Position numbers and translations under genes: made by a program
Assembly: GCA_944326585.1 (NCBI GenBank)
Contig: CALVEN010000011.1
Coordinates: 1 to 43,580, forward strand
Direction: 5' to 3'
Length of the DNA: 43,580 bases
DNA from: Candidatus Gastranaerophilales bacterium
Lineage (GTDB): Bacteria; Cyanobacteriota; Vampirovibrionia; Gastranaerophilales; Gastranaerophilaceae
Part shown: one piece after another, positions 39,694-43,580 of the stretch
Layout of the letters: the number at the start of each line of letters is the position of its first letter
Position numbering within the stretch: position 1 is the first letter of the stretch
Notes under the pieces: generated by a model
Told to the model about the DNA's origin: nothing
The model's database searches: none
What the model saw: only the letters and a program-made list of their open reading frames with translations

Positions 39694-41688
39694 ATGGGAA
39701 TGGCAGCCTCACAAGCAAGATTATTATCAATAACATCTCGTATGGCTGATAACGAGCTGAGGTCTCAGATTATCAACAATTCGAAGATGCGTCTTGCGAC
39801 TGAAAGTTCAAAAGTCAGTGAGGACTATATTAATGCCTTGAACTCCGCAACAATGATGATGTCCAATTATGATACAACAGGCGAAAGCCAGTATCAAAAA
39901 TTGACATTCAATTCATTGACAAGCTACAGTTCATACAATAACCAGTACGGTTTGGTAAATGCAAACGGGAATATAATGGTCTCCGAACACGATGCAGCTA
40001 TATACAGAGACATTAAAAAAGCAGGCGGCGGTCTGGATGAATATCTTGCCGCATACGGCTTGGAATACACTTCAACCTACTTCACAAAAGACACGTTTGA
40101 CAGTGATCCTGTAGAGATTACTTTTGAGGATTATGAAGGTGAAACGCAGACTCTGGGCAGTTTTACGGTTGAAGATCTTGAAGCAATGTACTACGGTGAC
40201 GACAAAAACATTGGATATAATGAAGCACTTCAGTCACCTGAATATGTCAACTTTGCCGATTACTATGAAGAATTAGTGCTGGCAGATGACAACTACTACT
40301 TTGCAACAAAAGAAGCAATTGAAAAAGACATTTTTGAAACAAATTGGTCAGACACTTCACCGAAAGGATGGCAGGAAGCATATGACAAGTATGTTGCCGG
40401 CGGAGTTTTAGATTCTGTAAACGATTATGAAGCCGCAAAAGATTTTCTTACTGATTTTCTTAATCATTTGGCAGCTGAAGGTAAAATCAGCAATGATAAT
40501 CAGTGGGTTAAAGATATGCGTGCCATGATAAACTCCCTTACGTTTTCAAATGGCGAAGTACATATTGAAAGTGATATTGAAGTTGAGGACTCAGGCAACG
40601 GAGAATATCAAATAGGTGATTTATTAACAATAACAAATCTTGGCGAAGACGAAAACGGCAATATAAAATACCATATAGAGCATATCCAGGACAAAGATAC
40701 CGGTACAACTTTTGAATATTCATATTTCGGCATTAATGTTGATGATGATGGCAATTTCACATTGCCTAAAGATCAAGCAGCAGTACAATTTGAGGTTACA
40801 ACAAAAGAAACTTCAGAAGATGATGGTGAAACCTCTGAATATACATACTGCGTTCATTGGCTGAATGACCAGTCAAAAATGGACACAGTTCGTGTAATAA
40901 ATTATTATGATACTCCGGATCCGGTAAAAAGTATGATTACAAAATTATATGATGAATTCCAATCCGGTATAACAAGTGCTATTAACAGAGATGAATATGC
41001 AGATTACAATGATGCAACAAAAGCCGCAAAAGAAAGATTTGACGAAGCAATTGAAAAATATGCAACACTTATTTTCGGCAATAATCTGTCACAAGACGTA
41101 TATGATTTAATAAAAAACAATCTGGTAAGATTAAGCAATCCCGGAGACATAATGGATTTTGCTCAGGAAAAGGGATTAAATTTAACAGAAGAATTTGATG
41201 TTATAAAACAGATATTTATACTTGACCAATTGTTCAACGTATACGGTGAACCCTCCGCGGGCTGGATTGATACGAATAATCCTGATGAGAATGCGGATGC
41301 AAAAGTTCAATGGTACACAAACCTTTATAACCGTATGGAAAAAGGTTATGTTGTACTTGAAGACGGTCTTGCCTCAAGCAACGAATGGATTGAATTTGCA
41401 TTTGAAAGCGGGCTTGTAACAATGGAACAGGTTGATTCAAATAACAACTGGGTATCAACTATTTATACAAATTGCAGCGATATTACGGAAGTTACGGATG
41501 ATGCAGCTGTTGCCAGAGCCGAGGCTGAATACAACAAAGCAATGAATAATATCGAAAATAAAGACAAACGTTTTGATATGGAATTGAAAAATATCGATAC
41601 CGAACATAATTCTCTCCAGACGGAATACGATTCGGTCAAATCGGTTATTGATAAAAATATTGAAAGATCCTTTAAAATATATTCATAA
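39694..41688 (+). CDS. MGMAASQARLL-type large helical protein, unknown function
   Basis: 664 aa. The N-terminus MGMAASQARLLSITSRMADN with following helices (about 1-60, rich in Ser/Asn/Met) looks like the amphipathic N-terminal helix of flagellar rod/hook-family proteins, but no C-terminal partner motif is present. The middle is acidic, Asp/Asn/Tyr-rich, with a beta-rich part near 290-410; the C-terminus (about 600-660) is coiled coil (NKDKRFDMELKNIDTEHNS). No signal peptide or membrane segment. AGGAAAGG lies before the ATG; single-gene unit with a terminator. A paralog starts at the left edge. Possible substrate of a non-Sec secretion system; this is speculation. Confidence 0.75.
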   Translation: MGMAASQARLLSITSRMADNELRSQIINNSKMRLATESSKVSEDYINALNSATMMMSNYDTTGESQYQKLTFNSLTSYSSYNNQYGLVNANGNIMVSEHDAAIYRDIKKAGGGLDEYLAAYGLEYTSTYFTKDTFDSDPVEITFEDYEGETQTLGSFTVEDLEAMYYGDDKNIGYNEALQSPEYVNFADYYEELVLADDNYYFATKEAIEKDIFETNWSDTSPKGWQEAYDKYVAGGVLDSVNDYEAAKDFLTDFLNHLAAEGKISNDNQWVKDMRAMINSLTFSNGEVHIESDIEVEDSGNGEYQIGDLLTITNLGEDENGNIKYHIEHIQDKDTGTTFEYSYFGINVDDDGNFTLPKDQAAVQFEVTTKETSEDDGETSEYTYCVHWLNDQSKMDTVRVINYYDTPDPVKSMITKLYDEFQSGITSAINRDEYADYNDATKAAKERFDEAIEKYATLIFGNNLSQDVYDLIKNNLVRLSNPGDIMDFAQEKGLNLTEEFDVIKQIFILDQLFNVYGEPSAGWIDTNNPDENADAKVQWYTNLYNRMEKGYVVLEDGLASSNEWIEFAFESGLVTMEQVDSNNNWVSTIYTNCSDITEVTDDAAVARAEAEYNKAMNNIENKDKRFDMELKNIDTEHNSLQTEYDSVKSVIDKNIERSFKIYS

Positions 41689-41710
41689 AAATTTCCCGAT
41701 TTTTTCCCAT

Positions 41711-41737
41711 AACGACCCCGAAAGGTCGTTTTTTTTT
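41711..41737 (+). terminator. Terminator after the 664-aa gene
   Basis: AACGACC-CCGAAA-GGTCGTT stem (41711-41730) followed by a T-run. Confidence 0.93.
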
Positions 41738-41758
41738 ATATCTTTATAAAGATATAAA
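41735..41758. repeat. 24-bp perfect AT-rich palindrome
   Basis: TTTATATCTTTA and its exact inverse form a gapless 24-bp palindrome immediately after the terminator and 74 bp before the HEAT-like gene. Possible protein-binding site or cruciform. Confidence 0.55.
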
Positions 41759-41832
41759 GATTATGTAAGGAAATCCGAAATAGTACAAATTTTGAATTAT
41801 AATAATAACAAAGGTACGAAACGGAGACAAAA

Positions 41833-42117
41833 ATGGAAACTATAAACGATATTCTCAGTAAATTAGACACAGCAGATAACACAACCAAAAACGAACTTGA
41901 AAATGAACTTGTAAATATAGGTTCATCAGTTGTACCGCAGCTTGTAGATCAATTACAGGTAGTAAGAGGTATCAAACGCGGTGTTGTTGCCATGACTCTT
42001 ATAAGAATCGGCGATGCTTCAGTTAAATATTTGAAAAAAGCAGCCGAAATTAATAAAGATTTTGAATGGGTTGCCGAATACTTAATCAGAGAAATTCAAG
42101 GCGTTCAGGCAGCTTAA
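41833..42117 (+). CDS. Small HEAT-repeat-like protein
   Basis: 94 aa, all helical by appearance, with two to three HEAT-type helix pairs (VPQLVDQLQVVRGIKRGVVAM, LIRIGDASVKYLKKAAE). HEAT repeats mediate protein contacts; no catalytic residue. Such short HEAT proteins are frequent in cyanobacterial relatives as partners of other proteins. GGAGA precedes the ATG; TATAAT at about 41797 is a likely -10. A weak terminator follows. Confidence 0.7.
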   Translation: METINDILSKLDTADNTTKNELENELVNIGSSVVPQLVDQLQVVRGIKRGVVAMTLIRIGDASVKYLKKAAEINKDFEWVAEYLIREIQGVQAA

Positions 42118-42135
42118 CACAACCTCGAAAAAATA

Positions 42136-42164
42136 AAAAGCCGGATATCCTCCGTTTTTTTTTA
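42136..42164 (+). terminator. Weak terminator after the HEAT-like gene
   Basis: AAAAA-GC-CGGA / TCCG-TTTTT hairpin with a TATCC loop and a long T-run (42155-42163). Short GC stem. Confidence 0.6.
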
Positions 42165-42173
42165 TGCTAGTAT
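42165..42173 (+). promoter_or_regulatory. Extended -10 for a leaderless patatin mRNA
   Basis: TGCTAGTAT is an extended -10 (TGn plus TAGTAT), with exactly six bases to ATG 42180 and no Shine-Dalgarno. The upstream terminator T-run abuts it. Confidence 0.45.
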
Positions 42174-42179
42174 AAAGTC

Positions 42180-43382
42180 ATGGTAAATAATTCTTTAAAA
42201 TACACATGTTTATTCGGAGGAGGAGCAATCCGCGGTGCGGCATATGCAGGCGCCGTAAAAGCGCTGGAAGAATTAAACATAACACCGGAAAACATCGGCG
42301 GTTCATCAGTCGGCTCAATTGTAGCAGCATTAATGGCTGTAGGATACAATGCCGATGAATTAAAGGAAATTTTTCTGGATGTAAATTTTGACCTGTTCAG
42401 GGACTTTCAATTCGGATTAGGCCCGAAATTTGCCCTGAGTAAAGGCGAAGTTTTTCTCGACTGGATAAGAGATTTAATAGAACAAAAATTTTACGGTGAA
42501 AACTATGAAAAAGGCAGAAACAAAGCCGTAACATTTAAGGAACTGAAAAAAAATCTTTATATTATAACAACTGATTTATCAAACTTTGAATGCAAAGAGT
42601 TTTCAAAATTTGAGACCCCTGACTTTGAAATAGCGACTGCCGTGAGAATTTCGTGCAGCATGCCCGGGTTAATGAAACCCATGGAATACAATAATACCCT
42701 GCTTGTCGACGGAGATTTACAAAAAAGCGTACCTATGTGGAAGCTTTCAAAAAATCTTACAAATGACGACGAACGAATTCTGGAATTCAGACTTGAAGGG
42801 GATTTTGAAGGTTCAAACAGAAATGCACTGGATTACGTGAATACAATTTACAGCTGCATAACCTCAATTGCGACGTCGTTTATTGTTGAATTGTACGGCA
42901 AGAAGGACAGATATGACTGCATAGTCCTCAATACGGGCGACGTAATTGTCGTTGATTTTAATTATCCGAAAGAAAAGCGTGAAGATTTGATAAAATCCGG
43001 CTATGAACAGACCATGGCTTATTTTACAAAAACTTTACCGCAGAAAAAAGAGAATTTACTTGATAATTACTATATTCTGAACAAAAATCTTAAAAAGATT
43101 GAAAAATTTATCGAGAGCAAAAAAATCGTAAAAGCAAAGCATGCTCTGTCAGAACTTTTTGTATTATTGTGTGATATAAAAGACTACATAGATGCCAATG
43201 TAACAAATGCGGTACAAGAATTCAACCGGGAATTTTGTAAAAACGTCCGTTACCCCGCACTATTCGGCAAAGCAAGGCTAGTAAACGAAACAGATGTAAA
43301 ATCAAACCTGCAGGCTATAATTAATCTTGTTACCGACAAAATTTACGAACTTGAATCCTATCTTGTTAAATTTCCCATTTGA
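42180..43382 (+). CDS. Patatin-like phospholipase
   Basis: 400 aa. Patatin domain (about 8-215): oxyanion loop FGGGAIRGAAYAG (12-24), nucleophile GSSVGS with Ser43, and the catalytic Asp177 in LLVDGDLQ; both dyad residues are present. Such enzymes hydrolyse acyl chains of phospholipids. The C-terminal 180 residues are helical, without a recognised domain. No signal peptide, so it acts in the cytosol or is exported by a non-Sec route. No ribosome site; a -10 lies 6 nt before the ATG. Confidence 0.9.
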   Translation: MVNNSLKYTCLFGGGAIRGAAYAGAVKALEELNITPENIGGSSVGSIVAALMAVGYNADELKEIFLDVNFDLFRDFQFGLGPKFALSKGEVFLDWIRDLIEQKFYGENYEKGRNKAVTFKELKKNLYIITTDLSNFECKEFSKFETPDFEIATAVRISCSMPGLMKPMEYNNTLLVDGDLQKSVPMWKLSKNLTNDDERILEFRLEGDFEGSNRNALDYVNTIYSCITSIATSFIVELYGKKDRYDCIVLNTGDVIVVDFNYPKEKREDLIKSGYEQTMAYFTKTLPQKKENLLDNYYILNKNLKKIEKFIESKKIVKAKHALSELFVLLCDIKDYIDANVTNAVQEFNREFCKNVRYPALFGKARLVNETDVKSNLQAIINLVTDKIYELESYLVKFPI

Positions 43383-43453
43383 CAAGTGAATACTTTTTAA
43401 GTAATATAAAAAGCGTGACATACGTGAGTTAGTCTAAGTCAACGGAGATTTGA

Positions 43454-43580
43454 CGCTCCAGTGGCAAGGACTCCGAAAATGTAATTGAATATTAAATTTT
43501 TGGAGATAGACGCTTTAAGATCGTGACTCTTGCCAATACATTGAAAACTTCTATAACTTCGCTCCAGTGGCAAGGACTCC
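43454..43580. repeat. Direct repeat CGCTCCAGTGGCAAGGACTCC at the window edge
   Basis: A 21-nt sequence occurs at 43454-43474 and again at 43560-43580 (106-nt period, the second cut by the edge). Between them lie CTTGCCA, an inverse of TGGCAAG, and GGAGATAGACGCT, a near copy of GGAGATTTGACGCT just before the first repeat. No open frame. The gap 43383-43580 holds nothing else I can name. Confidence 0.6.

Noticed and set aside
43454-43580. CRISPR array
   Set aside because: Only two copies, 106-nt spacing and no cas genes.

Overview
The window is a low-GC, densely coded bacterial chromosome segment with genes on both strands. Several genes have the look I associate with the non-photosynthetic gut cyanobacteria Gastranaerophilales ('Melainabacteria'): proteins starting MGMAASQARLL, small proteins starting MQIN..NFxG or MKISAVS..NPKF, a one-EF-hand miniprotein and a Met/Gln-rich coiled-coil protein. 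That placement rests on memory of these signatures, not on a search. Desulfoferrodoxin, ferritin, a ferredoxin and a CoA-disulfide-reductase-like enzyme fit an anaerobe that handles oxygen stress.

Layout. 1-2000: first codons of a MGMAASQA paralog, then an alpha-glucan phosphorylase homologue lacking the PLP lysine. 2-8 kb: an Alum_res/YnbB-type PLP enzyme, an exported vWA protein, a ChbG deacetylase + phospholipase-D pair, a family 2 glycosyltransferase and a large-type SRP RNA. 8.9-13.5 kb: desulfoferrodoxin-ferritin operon, then a receiver-PAS-histidine kinase / LuxR-type regulator / exported coiled-coil operon. 13.5-18.1 kb: small lineage-type genes, wecB, and a glutaredoxin + hybrid-cluster-protein homologue whose cluster ligands are replaced. 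18.1-23 kb: rpsL-rpsG with a long structured leader, leuD, a histidine-phosphatase homologue with an altered RHG motif, a radical SAM protein and an AI-2E-family permease. 23-29.7 kb: coiled-coil protein, thrB-ferredoxin, an MnmC-like methyltransferase coupled to an FAD oxidoreductase, a CoA-disulfide reductase and two tiny genes. 29.8-37.7 kb: thiC, an orphan sugar-type ABC permease divergent from a phosphohexomutase, tandem paralogs, and the tail of the spc operon (rpsE-rpmD-rplO-secY) with an acidic extension on S5. 37.7-43.6 kb: a PilZ protein with a repeat-derived leader, a short Orn/Lys/Arg-decarboxylase-fold protein, a 664-aa MGMAASQARLL protein, a HEAT-like protein, a patatin and, at the edge, an unexplained repeat.

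Three cross-cutting signals stand out. (1) Many genes without a Shine-Dalgarno have a -10-like hexamer exactly 6 nt before the start codon, predicting leaderless mRNAs. (2) Five lineage-type genes have a TTGTAAC-containing element about 75-105 nt upstream. (3) Three recognisable enzymes have lost key catalytic residues. I saw no tRNA, rRNA, CRISPR array, transposase, integrase or prophage gene.
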